A stretch of 64,000 nucleotides of DNA from Candidatus Nitrosocosmicus arcticus (GTDB lineage Archaea; Thermoproteota; Nitrososphaeria; Nitrososphaerales; Nitrososphaeraceae): positions 122,662 to 186,661 of the forward strand of contig NZ_ML675581.1 in assembly GCF_007826885.1 (NCBI RefSeq), written 5' to 3'. Made by a program: the position numbers and the translations under genes. The notes below the pieces were generated by a model, which did no database searches, was not told where the DNA came from, and saw only the letters and a list, made by a program, of their open reading frames with translations. Of this stretch, positions 54,989-63,068 are shown one piece after another; position 1 is the first letter of the stretch; every line of letters starts with the position of its first letter.

Positions 54989-55436
54989 GATTAAAGAACT
55001 CTTTAGTCTCAACATAGACATTACCTAATGCGTTTGAAGTATCATTAAGAAGTGCTCCTGCTGACTTTGATGTCGTCACTTTTTGAGTCACATTGCCGAG
55101 GAATACTCCAGTCTCAGAAATAGCACCCTTGATTGAACTAGAAGCTTTTTCTTGTGCTGGAGTTATTGTTTCTGGAGTGGCGGTACTATTGGCAGGGGCA
55201 GTGGATGCGCTGGTTTGGTTTCCGGTCGAATTTGTCTTCAACGTAGTTATTATTGACGGGGCTGTAGTATTATTAGTAGTAATATTAGATGCGCTGGTTT
55301 GGTTTTGGTTTCCGGTTGAATTGGTCTGACCATACCCCAATTCCAACATGCCATTTGTTCCTATCGATATTATCCCAAAAACAAACAAGATTCCAAATGT
55401 TGTGAGTATTTTTTTCTTGCATTCCATCTTATCCAT
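54981..55436 (-). CDS. Secreted sequon-rich protein
   Basis: The 151-residue protein has a signal peptide (ILTTFGILFVFGIISIGTNG), a Ser/Thr/Asn linker with about seven N-X-T/S sequons (NSTGNQNQTSASNITTNNTT), and a more ordered C-terminus (SSIKGAISETGVFLGNVTQK). It is probably a glycosylated surface protein. Its stop overlaps the end of the convergent integrase fragment. Confidence 0.65.
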   Translation of the reverse strand: MDKMECKKKILTTFGILFVFGIISIGTNGMLELGYGQTNSTGNQNQTSASNITTNNTTAPSIITTLKTNSTGNQTSASTAPANSTATPETITPAQEKASSSIKGAISETGVFLGNVTQKVTTSKSAGALLNDTSNALGNVYVETKEFFNPN

Positions 55437-55676
55437 AGGTTATTGATTTTGCGTTTATCCTTATATCCTTATCTCGTTTCTGCAATTCTTACAATTACGT
55501 TAGCCATTGTTTTTGTGATATTATTCGGGAGTTGTTCCGTAGATAGAAACAATAATGCTAGGACCGAAGTCAACCAAGAGCCAGATATAAAATATCTTTT
55601 TTGAATTTTATTCCTGAATCTGAAAAAACATAACCAATATAAGAATCCAAAGTGAAAAATTTATTCAGATATTATT

Positions 55677-55931
55677 TTAAAGCCACACTTCATCTTTTGT
55701 TTTAAATCGGGCTTCTGCTTCTTCTTTTGTTATTTTAAATCGTAAAGTATGACCGTCAAATCTGTCGACAAGGCTTTTTGGGATACTGTATGTTACTTTA
55801 TCTATCAACCCAACTTTAGTTATGACATTTTCTTGATAAATCTGTTGTACTTCGCCTAAATCATCATCCCTTATTCCTCTTGCTTCTTTTTTTACCGCTT
55901 GATTCCAATCTATATTATCAAATGAAGACAT
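55677..55931 (-). CDS. PRC-barrel-like domain protein (short)
   Basis: 84 residues from ATG 55931 (MSSFDNIDWNQAVKKEARGI). It aligns with the N-terminus of 13986-14600: WNQAVKKEARGIRDDDLGEV versus WTDVIKKEARGLNDADFGEV, and LRFKITKEEA versus LRFRISENEA. The acidic tail is absent. Function unknown; a shared partner is likely. Confidence 0.75.
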   Translation of the reverse strand: MSSFDNIDWNQAVKKEARGIRDDDLGEVQQIYQENVITKVGLIDKVTYSIPKSLVDRFDGHTLRFKITKEEAEARFKTKDEVWL

Positions 55932-56137
55932 ACCTAGATGACTACAAATTATATATTTAAGCATTGACAGGAAGAAAGGACACCTCTTACTCGTCTTTTA
56001 TTTTTATTTAATAACGCCGTCATTAGATATATATCATTTCACATATATTCTTAAAATATCCTTAACAAATAGTTCCTCATGTTAAGATCAAACATTTTTG
56101 TTTTAAAGTACAAGGCTATATCTAAACTTAAAAGTAA

Positions 56138-56303
56138 GTGTTTTTTTCTGAGCCTCAAAAAAGCATTGATTACTGTTATGATGTTCTGGATCTCAATCCT
56201 AATGCTTCAAAAGATGAAATCAAAAAAATCATGGCGAAATCTTGCGTTAAGATTTCATCCTGACAAAAACAAATTATCTAATACCTCTGATTATTCCTTT
56301 TGA
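56138..56303 (+). pseudogene. DnaJ (J-domain) gene fragment, frameshifted
   Basis: From GTG 56138: FFSEPQKSIDYCYDVLDLNP and NASKDEIKK, a shift, then SWRNLALRFHPDKNKLSNT. The Y-x-x-L-x-x-x-x-x-A-S-x-D-E-I-K-K and HPDKN motifs mark a J-domain. Only the first 60 residues are present, split by one shift. Confidence 0.75.
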
Positions 56304-56337
56304 TATTATCTTCCAGTTGATTACGAGTCTGCTCATT

Positions 56338-56457
56338 AGCACAAACAAACAGGTTCAAAAGGCCGGATTCAAGGACGTTTCGTCCTAATCAATCTTATCA
56401 TATACTGTTACTAAAAAGGTGAGCGGGCCCGGTGGGCTTCAGGACGATATCAGTCCT
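56338..56457 (+). repeat. Dispersed hairpin element, type B, with long conserved 5' arm
   Basis: It begins AGCACAAACAAA, contains the hairpin GGACG-TTT-CGTCC and TTATCATATACTGTTACTAA, then GCGGGCCCGGTGGG and CTTCAGGACGATATCAGTCC. The copy at 57981-58113 matches it up to the cassette, where it switches to type C. Confidence 0.8.
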
Positions 56458-56764
56458 ATGACAAGGGTTCTGCAAATAATTGATTCACCGAGTATTTAGT
56501 CATAAAAAACTCGACTGAAGGCTATTGGAAATCAAAACCTTATTGTAATCAAATTCTAGAAGTTCGCCATTATTTAATATATTTTCCTTGCTCACTTTCA
56601 GCCATGCCATGATGTGATAGATATTCTATTATCATTGATGCCTGTTGTTCTCTTTTACAGTGTTATCCTTTAGAAACAATAACGAGATGTGATAAATTTT
56701 CAGGGCTTATAATAAGAGACTTTATTCTCTAGTCAAAATAACTTAGAATGATTATCTCAGTGTT

Positions 56765-57265
56765 TCAACTAAATGATTTTAGCATTTCATCATGAACGGG
56801 TAAATTTGCTTCATCTACCTTAATGGAAGTAGTGGGACATACTGTCACACAGGCCATACACCAAATACACGCTTTTTCTCTAATGGGATCTGGTTTGTCA
56901 GTATAATCTTTTCTGCCCTCTCTGTTCTGATCATCTCCGGTCCCTTCACTTACCGCATTTACCATTTCTATTGCTGGAACATCCTGTTCTGACCTGTACC
57001 ATTGATATACTTGAACAGGACAAGCCTCGATACATGCTCCGTCAGAAATACATGAATCCCAGTCTACCGCTACAAATGTTCCATGGACGCCCAAGGGGAG
57101 ATATTCTTCTCCTCTTGTTTTGTATGCATCTTGAACTTCCCTATTGGTAGAGGATTCTGCATCTGCTCTTCCTGGTCCCCAAACCAAATGAGTATAATCT
57201 CCATCTGAAGTTGAATGTTTTCCTACTACTTTGTGATTTTTTGGAAACTCTGGATCTATTGTCAT
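56765..57265 (-). CDS. Ferredoxin with N-terminal extension (zinc-ferredoxin-like)
   Basis: The 166-residue protein has two cluster motifs: CISDGACIEACPV (C-x5-C-x2-CP) and CIWCMACVTVCPTTSIKV (C-x2-C-x2-C-x3-CP). It also has an N-terminal extension of about 60 residues with His (HKVVGKHSTSDGDYTHLVWG), as in archaeal zinc-containing ferredoxins. It carries electrons in the cytoplasm. The spacing allows one 3Fe/4Fe and one 4Fe cluster. The downstream small membrane protein may share a role. Confidence 0.9.
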   Translation of the reverse strand: MTIDPEFPKNHKVVGKHSTSDGDYTHLVWGPGRADAESSTNREVQDAYKTRGEEYLPLGVHGTFVAVDWDSCISDGACIEACPVQVYQWYRSEQDVPAIEMVNAVSEGTGDDQNREGRKDYTDKPDPIREKACIWCMACVTVCPTTSIKVDEANLPVHDEMLKSFS

Positions 57266-57368
57266 ATCCCTATGTTGTTAACAAAGTTGATATAAGTTAA
57301 CCCGTAATTTTTCGATTTATATCCGTTAAGAAACTAGATGCTTAATATACAAAACAAAAAAAATAAAC

Positions 57369-57728
57369 TTAATTTTTTTTCCTCTGTACTAATAAAAATC
57401 CTATTCCACCACAGATTATTCCAAAAATTAATACCAGTATCGCAATAGCAATTGGTTCAACAAAAGGTGCCAAAATTTCATGTGCTTGTCCTGAGTCAAG
57501 TCCTAATCCTCCCACCGAAGATGGAAGCATTGCTGCTCCACCTGCATAACCAGCTAACATTAACATACCCGTTGCAACAGTGGTACCTATATTCATAAGA
57601 ATTAGATGTATCCACGCTGCTATTCTTGCACCGATATGATCTTTATACTGTTTTTTAATGACTCGCTCTATATATAAATAAAAGAGCGCCGAAACTGCAA
57701 CACCAATTACTCCGACTACGATGTACAT
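57369..57728 (-). CDS. Small membrane protein, possible non-AUG start
   Basis: 119 residues from ATG 57728 with three helices (YIVVGVIGVAVSALFYLYIE; AAWIHLILMNIGTTVATGML; PFVEPIAIAILVLIFGIICG). The frame stays open for about 40 codons upstream and reads RVIAAGGAGTWFTFGYI just before the ATG. That looks like real protein (a Gly loop then helix), but has no ATG, GTG or TTG. The true start may be ATT or another rare codon. It resembles small terminal-oxidase-associated membrane proteins of Thaumarchaeota (recalled, unproven). Confidence 0.6.
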   Translation of the reverse strand: MYIVVGVIGVAVSALFYLYIERVIKKQYKDHIGARIAAWIHLILMNIGTTVATGMLMLAGYAGGAAMLPSSVGGLGLDSGQAHEILAPFVEPIAIAILVLIFGIICGGIGFLLVQRKKN

Positions 57729-57980
57729 AATGTAGCCAAAAGTAAACCATGTACCTGCTCCTCCTGCTGCAATTACTCTAGATATACCCGGTTTTATTAT
57801 CGAAATCTCCCCTAGTATTATGAAAACTTTACATCTGAAACCATAGACAGCTTAATCCAAGATGGACACCAAGATGCCGTGAGTAAATAAATTAACTATT
57901 GATAGGAGGCGGAGCTGTTAAGAAATCATTATAATTTAAAGGAATTCTATAGGTATTCATTTAATATATTCTATAAAATA
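57729..57980. other. Open-frame upstream extension of the 57369 gene
   Basis: An in-frame stop at about 57852 limits the minus-strand frame. TATA-like GGTATATC near 57790 would give a transcript starting about 25 nt later, close to the GGAGGAGC sequence that could act as SD. Confidence 0.35.
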
Positions 57981-58113
57981 AGCACAAACAAAAAAGTTAA
58001 AATAAAAAGCCCGATTCAAGGACATTTCGTCCTAATCAATCTTATCATATACTGTTACTAAAAGAATAAACGGGCCCGGTGGGCTTCGAATCCATGAGAT
58101 ACATGGGAACTGT
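57981..58113 (+). repeat. Dispersed hairpin element, type C, with long conserved 5' arm
   Basis: Same 5' arm as 56338 (AGCACAAACAAA, hairpin GGACA-TTTC-GTCC, TTATCATATACTGTTACTAA), then ACGGGCCCGGTGGG and CTTCGAATCCATGAGATACA with CATGGGAACTG. CCATG / CATGG is the cassette stem. Confidence 0.8.
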
Positions 58114-58271
58114 ACTTTTATTTAAAAGTAAACTGTATATTCTATTGATAAAATCATCACTTCTACTGGCTTTATATCAGATTTGCATCGCCAGAAATGT
58201 GTGCATTTATATGAAGAAGACTAGGTGTGTGTCAGTTAATTCATTTATACCTATGCCACATTCATACTGTT

Positions 58272-59363
58272 ATGTCTTCTACTCAATTTAGTTCACAATC
58301 ACGTGGTCAGTATGATTCTAAGGCTTATTCTGCTGCTGGCCCCAAAACTCCGCTTGTTCAAACCACTATTCCTAGGCGTGAGCCTGGCGACAATGATGTC
58401 CAAATAGAGATCCTTTTCTGTGGTATTTGTCATTCCGATCTACATCAAGTCCGCAATGAGTGGAGTGCCATGCCTACGGTCTATCCATGCGTTCCTGGAC
58501 ATGAGATTATTGGCCGTGTCACCAATATTGGATCCGCAGTTACCAAGTTCAGACCAGGTGACCTTGCTGCAGTGGGATGCTTAGTAGACTCTGATGGTAA
58601 CTGTCCTCAGTGTAAGGCTGGTCTGGAACAGTTCTGTCCCCATATGACCTTGACCTACAACTCACCAGATGTACACCTTGGTGGAGTTACATATGGTGGT
58701 TATTCAGACAGTATAGTCGTAAAAGAGCACTTTGTCTTACGGGTTCCTTCTAATCTGGATCTTGCTGGCGCTGCTCCCCTGCTATGCGCAGGGATAACAA
58801 CATATTCTCCCATGCGTCATTGGGGTGTCACAAAAGGACAAAAGGTGGGTGTAGTAGGTCTTGGGGGTCTAGGTCATATGGCCGTAAAGTTTGCACACGC
58901 CTTAGAAGCACATGTAGTAGTCTTTACCACTTCACTCAACAAGAAAGAAGATGCTCATCGCCTTGGAGCAGACGAAGTAATTGTTTCTCAAAATACTGAG
59001 GAGATGAATAAACATGTAGCTAGTTTCGACTTTATAATCGACACAGTCTCTGCCGAGCACGACATCAATGCATTATTACAATTACTTCGTCCTGATGGAA
59101 CTCTTACCCTCATAGGCGCACCAGACAAGCCTCATGCAGTCTCTGCAATGGGACTATTGTTTAATCGTCGTAATCTCTCTGGTTCGCTTATAGGTGGCAT
59201 TGCCGAAACTCAGGAAATGCTCGATTTTTGCAGCAAACATAACATCACGGCCGACGTAGAAGTTATACCAATACAAAAGGTTAATGAGGCTTATGAGCGA
59301 CTTTCCCGTGCGGATGTAAAGTATCGTTTCACAATCGATATGGCTTCTCTCAAAGCCAAGTAA
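58272..59363 (+). CDS. Zinc-dependent medium-chain alcohol dehydrogenase
   Basis: 363 residues from ATG 58272 (MSSTQFSSQSRGQYDSKAYS), chosen over 58227, which adds a Cys-rich stretch. Catalytic-zinc ligand Cys in FCGICHSDLHQV and His-Glu in VPGHEIIGRV; structural-zinc Cys in CPQCKAGLEQFC; NAD(P) fold GVVGLGGLGHMAVKFAHALE. This is the YahK/cinnamyl-alcohol type, reducing aldehydes or oxidising alcohols. G+C is visibly higher than around it, which suggests transfer, perhaps from bacteria. Confidence 0.92.
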   Translation: MSSTQFSSQSRGQYDSKAYSAAGPKTPLVQTTIPRREPGDNDVQIEILFCGICHSDLHQVRNEWSAMPTVYPCVPGHEIIGRVTNIGSAVTKFRPGDLAAVGCLVDSDGNCPQCKAGLEQFCPHMTLTYNSPDVHLGGVTYGGYSDSIVVKEHFVLRVPSNLDLAGAAPLLCAGITTYSPMRHWGVTKGQKVGVVGLGGLGHMAVKFAHALEAHVVVFTTSLNKKEDAHRLGADEVIVSQNTEEMNKHVASFDFIIDTVSAEHDINALLQLLRPDGTLTLIGAPDKPHAVSAMGLLFNRRNLSGSLIGGIAETQEMLDFCSKHNITADVEVIPIQKVNEAYERLSRADVKYRFTIDMASLKAK

Positions 59364-59966
59364 CACAACTTAGCCATTTGATTCCACATTTTTTTGAGAA
59401 GACTAACCCTTGGAAAAAAATTTTGTCAAATTTTATCATTGTATTTCAATACAGCTCAGGTTCAACTTGCATCGTGCAATTTTCAATAAACAGTCTACAA
59501 TCCAACAGTGATAGAATTTCAAATAGCCCAATTATCAAAATTGAAAACCTGATACTTCTGATACAATAATAATACTAATTATTAGATTTGGTTGAAAGTA
59601 TGACATAATATTAAGACAGTTGATAAAATGAAGTCGACCTTAGGAGTTCTTCCTTTAGTTTCCAATAATCTTTGTCTTTTAAAAAAACACTTTCTACACA
59701 ATCGTAACCAATCATTAGTAATAGATATATTACGAGTCCAATACCATTCTAGAATTTATAAATTATGTTTTTGACATTCATTAAACAATAAGATATTTAA
59801 TAGTTGAGATAAATGGGAACGTACAACGCGTTCTATATTCACCGTAGTAACTATCAATATCAAATTTGATCTACTAATTTTATTGTTTTTACCGATGTCG
59901 GATTCATACTGCTAATGTCCAAACTTTGAGGTTCAATTTTATTAGTATATAATGAAAAGTTTTTTG
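59364..59966. other. Intergenic region with a core-less type-A element
   Basis: No gene in 600 bp. The hairpin at 59713-59741 is the only structured feature I see. Confidence 0.4.
59713..59741 (+). repeat. Dispersed hairpin element, type A cassette only
   Basis: TTAGTAATAGATATATTAC, then GAGTCCAA: the type-A hairpin (GTAAT / ATTAC, loop AGATAT) and tail without the GGGCCC core. Confidence 0.65.
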
Positions 59967-60293
59967 CTATTTTACGTATGTACCTAACAGACTTCCAACT
60001 AAAAAGCTACTACTGCAGCAATTCCCACCATCATTAACGTATTTAAGCCAGATCTTATAGGCGATTTGTTGACAACTTTTCCCTTTACTAATCCGATTGA
60101 AAAAAAAAGAAATAGCCGTAAATATAATAGAATAGAGAAAAACATTTTCCAATGTATAGATTGCAGAAAATCCTAAAATAAACATAAGGATAAAAGGAAT
60201 AAGTGGTATTAGTCCAACCAAGTTAAAAGCAGTAAATGTGGTAATTGCTTTGGACATCGGATTTCCATTTTTAGTAGCCTGATTAATATTTGT
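59967..60293 (-). pseudogene. VIT1/CCC1-type metal transporter, truncated and frameshifted
   Basis: NQATKNGNP, then MSKAITTFTAFNLVGLIPLI with PFILMFILGF and VFLYSIIFTAISFFF; in a second frame VKGKVVNKSPIRSGLNTLMM with VGIAAVVAF; back to LVGSLLGTYVK. This is the C-terminal half of a VIT1/CCC1 (iron/manganese) transporter. The N-terminal half is missing and two shifts break the rest. Confidence 0.75.
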
Positions 60294-60365
60294 GTATTAT
60301 CATTTAGGAGTTAAAATCAACTATATTTCGATTTATAGTAACGATTAGAGCAACCTATCAGCGAT

Positions 60366-60626
60366 ATGCTTCATGACATACTTAATAGATATAAAATGTA
60401 TATATATGATACGACAAGCGAAAAAAATTCTAATCCTATAATGATGTCTTTACACTCTCTCCATAAGAATTTTTCATCGATAAGGGCATTCGTTGATGTT
60501 GGCGGAAAGACAAAATACTGTGTAAGTTGCGGTAACACGGCTACTCAGGAAGCAATATTCACTGTAGATGGAGCTACCATTATAGAAAAATACTGTGATT
60601 CATGCGCAAAAAAAGAAATAAAATAA
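60366..60626 (+). CDS. Small zinc-finger protein
   Basis: The 86-residue protein has a C-x2-C / C-x2-C pair: KYCVSCGNTATQEAIFTVDG and KYCDSCAKKEIK. It could start at ATG 60366 or an internal Met (MYIYDTTSEK). A classical treble-clef or ribbon zinc site; DNA or RNA binding is possible. Intact in a region of decayed genes. Confidence 0.6.
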   Translation: MLHDILNRYKMYIYDTTSEKNSNPIMMSLHSLHKNFSSIRAFVDVGGKTKYCVSCGNTATQEAIFTVDGATIIEKYCDSCAKKEIK

Positions 60627-60777
60627 CAGACTAATAGATCGTTTATCTGACCTTTACTCTCAAAATAGGCAAGGGTCATTATTCCTAGGATCTCAATTGT
60701 GAAGATGAAAACAGAAAAAGATTTGTTTTAAAAAGATGAAAATTAAGAATTACCCTACATCTTATACCTCCCTATAT

Positions 60778-60846
60778 CGTTACTAAAATAGGTATCTAGT
60801 TTGGTGGAAAGAGTCACAGATCCCGTAAGTAATTCGGGATTAATCT
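60778..60846 (+). repeat. Probable diverged copy of the dispersed hairpin element
   Basis: GTTACTAAAATAGG, a degraded core around TTTGGTGG, GAGTC and a hairpin ATCCCG / CGGGAT (60820-60840). It matches the 5' arm of the 62886 copy and keeps the layout of core plus hairpin, but with a new stem. Confidence 0.45.
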
Positions 60847-61040
60847 CATTATTTTTACAATATTGAAATCGTAATAATTTCAAGCTTTAACAATTATTTT
60901 AGGTGCCCAGTCGCAAATTAAAAATCTAAGTGAAATGAGCTTGAGCGATTAATTATATTTTAATTCAGTAAACGTTGTAAGACGATATCTTTTAGTATTA
61001 TTATAAAAGACTAAAATACTATGCACTGGCACAAGATACT

Positions 61041-61202
61041 ATGACTCTAAGAATAAAATGTCAACAGTGTGATTTTAACCATATTTCAAATATCTACCGA
61101 TTGGGTGATCATAATTTCCATAAGAATTTTTCAAATCTCGAAAGCTGTCCTAGTTGTGGACATGTATCTAAATCTGTTGAATCGGAATATATTATTAATT
61201 AG
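61041..61202 (+). CDS. Small zinc-ribbon protein
   Basis: The 53-residue ORF (MTLRIKCQQCDFNHISNIYR; LESCPSCGHVSKSVESEYII) has two CxxC pairs about 30 residues apart. Intact from ATG to TAG. Not recognised beyond the ribbon fold. Confidence 0.55.
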   Translation: MTLRIKCQQCDFNHISNIYRLGDHNFHKNFSNLESCPSCGHVSKSVESEYIIN

Positions 61203-61432
61203 TCACGGTATTTCATTGGCGTAATAGGCAATACATTGGGAACAATAAATAAAATAGCGCAGATGAAATTTTATGAATTTGCTAGGTTACCTTTCTTTTT
61301 ATCTAGATGATCTTCACAGTGTTTTTTATGATTTGCATGGCTATTCAACAAATAGTAACTTATCATGATATCCTAGAAAAGGCAAGAAACTTTTCTAACA
61401 ATAAATTTTTACTTATAAGAATTCAAGTTTAG

Positions 61433-61681
61433 TTAACAGAATTATATTATTATACTGTCAGAAGGGCATTTGATAAAGCCGGAAAGAAGATGAATATGTG
61501 CTATTGTCGCAAAGTCTTTGCCACCTACTTGAGAAATACGGATATAGTGCCAGAGACTATTGACTTGTTGTAAGGAAGAATAAGCGGTTCCGTATTTGTG
61601 AATCATTACTATAGACCCGACATAAACGAAATTATCGCAAAGAGTATAAGGCCTTTATTGCGTGAACTGATGAAGAGTTGA
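61433..61681 (+). pseudogene. Archaeal tyrosine integrase, C-terminal fragment 1
   Basis: LTELYYYTVRRAFDKAGKKM, CYCRKVFATYLRNTDIVPET, IDLL, an in-frame TAA, then GRISGSVFVNHYYRPDINEI and AKSIRPLLRELMKS. HYYRPD carries the nucleophilic Tyr of thaumarchaeal integrases. Only the end of the catalytic domain remains, with a stop in it. Confidence 0.7.
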
Positions 61682-61736
61682 CTAATTAAGTACATATTTA
61701 TTCCCACTACATAGTAATTTTCTAGTTCTAATCGGT

Positions 61737-61958
61737 ATGAGTTGTAATGGTATATGCGTTAGATATAAAGCAAAAAGGAATCATGAGGTGCCATCTAGGT
61801 ATAAGGAAGGACAGAAAAGATGTAGCACTTGTGAGATATTTATAAAATGGGATAACAATGCCTATTGTCCCTGTTGTAATTATAAATTAAGAACTAGGTC
61901 ATTTCGTGGTTGGGAAATGAGGAAAAGGTATAGAGAAGAGACCATTAAGCGGTATTAA
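61737..61958 (+). CDS. Zinc-ribbon protein typical of thaumarchaeal mobile regions
   Basis: The 73-residue protein (MSCNGICVRYKAKRNHEVPS; YKEGQKRCSTCEIFIKWDNN; CPCCNYKLRTRSFRGWEMRK) has CxxxC, CxxC and CPCC pairs. From memory, the pattern CNGIC-x-RYKA ... GQKRCxxCEIF ... CPCCxYxLRT is a widespread small family in these archaea. It lies between two integrase remnants and its end overlaps the second one. Confidence 0.7.
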   Translation: MSCNGICVRYKAKRNHEVPSRYKEGQKRCSTCEIFIKWDNNAYCPCCNYKLRTRSFRGWEMRKRYREETIKRY

Positions 61959-62053
61959 TCATTCACCATTTTAGACCAAACTTTTTCGAAATAATCCCAA
62001 TGAGGATAAGGCCTGTACTGGATGAGTTGGGAAAGGAATTAACAAAATTATGA
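61949..62053 (+). pseudogene. Archaeal tyrosine integrase, C-terminal fragment 2
   Basis: VLIIHHFRPNFFEIIPMRIR and PVLDELGKELTKL. It aligns with fragment 1 (VFVNHYYRPDINEI and SIRPLLRELMKS), but HYY is HHF, so the catalytic Tyr is lost. It overlaps the end of the zinc-ribbon gene by 10 bp. Confidence 0.6.
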
Positions 62054-62271
62054 AGCAATTTGTCTTGCAAATATAATCTAGTCGTTTAATTTTCAAGGTG
62101 TTAAGGTAAGATAAGAAAGTTAAATTTATTGGAATAGGAAACTAAATATGAGAATCCGCTATCATCAATAAAATCTAGAATACCAATAATTATGAAGGGT
62201 ACTGCCAATTTATTAAAATGGATAGTTAAAGATGGTACTCTTAATTAATAATTATAAGTATAGTATCTAGC

Positions 62272-62820
62272 ATGTCAAATATAATAAACAATATCGACCT
62301 TGACAAAATACAAAAAACCATAGAAAGCGGACGAAAAGACAGGCAGTTTTTGAAGAAGCCAATAAAATTGGAAGGAGAATGGAATTTTGATATTCAAAAA
62401 GGATACCAATTCAAAACGGAATTAGCGTATGAGAAAGGCAAGGAAGTAATTGAAATAGATTCACCATCATTCTTAGGAGGTGGCGGTAACAGATTAGGAC
62501 CTATGGGATATTGTGTGGCTGGAATAACGTCCTGTTTTATAACCACATTCGTAAGTATTTTATCAAGTCACGGCATCAAACTTAATAAACTACGGATAAA
62601 TGCAGAATGTAACATTAATTTTGCAAAAACATTTGATATTTCAGATGAACCTATTACAGAAGGGATAAATTTTGAAATTGACATTGAAAAAAATGAAGAC
62701 GAGGGGGATAATACCGCAAATGACCAAAAACTTCAACAGCTGATTACTATGGCTGAAGAGAGATGTCCTGCTATTTACAGTATGAGTCATATAATTAAGG
62801 TAAGTGCAAAATTGAAATAA
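62272..62820 (+). CDS. OsmC-family thiol peroxidase-like protein
   Basis: The 182-residue protein has GGGGNRLGPMGYCVAGITSC and later AEERCPAIYSMSHIIKVSAK. The first Cys pair region (YCVAGITSC) and the later ERCP match the two reactive Cys of OsmC/YhfA-type proteins, which reduce organic hydroperoxides. A conserved Glu/Arg cannot be judged. Probably part of oxidative-stress defence. It stands alone. Confidence 0.85.
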   Translation: MSNIINNIDLDKIQKTIESGRKDRQFLKKPIKLEGEWNFDIQKGYQFKTELAYEKGKEVIEIDSPSFLGGGGNRLGPMGYCVAGITSCFITTFVSILSSHGIKLNKLRINAECNINFAKTFDISDEPITEGINFEIDIEKNEDEGDNTANDQKLQQLITMAEERCPAIYSMSHIIKVSAKLK

Positions 62821-62885
62821 ATAAAGTCAAATTCAGGGAAATATCACTTTGTCCATCTTACTATAGATTGTTACCAAAATAGTTA

Positions 62886-62931
62886 ACGGGCCTGGTGGGC
62901 TTCGAATCCATAAGGTATATGGGATCTGTTA
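62886..62931 (+). repeat. Dispersed hairpin element, type C
   Basis: ACGGGCCTGGTGGG, then CTTCGAATCCATAAGGTATA and TGGGATCTGTT. The stem is CCATA / TATGG where 58071 has CCATG / CATGG, a compensatory change. Confidence 0.75.
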
Positions 62932-63068
62932 ATTATATTAATGTCTATCCTAGATTAAGATCGATTCGGTGAATATTTAATCATGATTAAGATAATAATT
63001 AAGGAAAACCTTTCAGTAAACAGTTTTTTTAATAATAGGTAATTAATTAAAGGTATAGAATAAAAAAA

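Noticed and set aside
58071..58113. Possible tRNA or tRNA fragment: the type-C cassette contains TTCGAATCC, like a T-loop.
   Set aside because: No acceptor, D or anticodon arm can be folded around it. The surrounding core is shared with types A and B, which lack this sequence.
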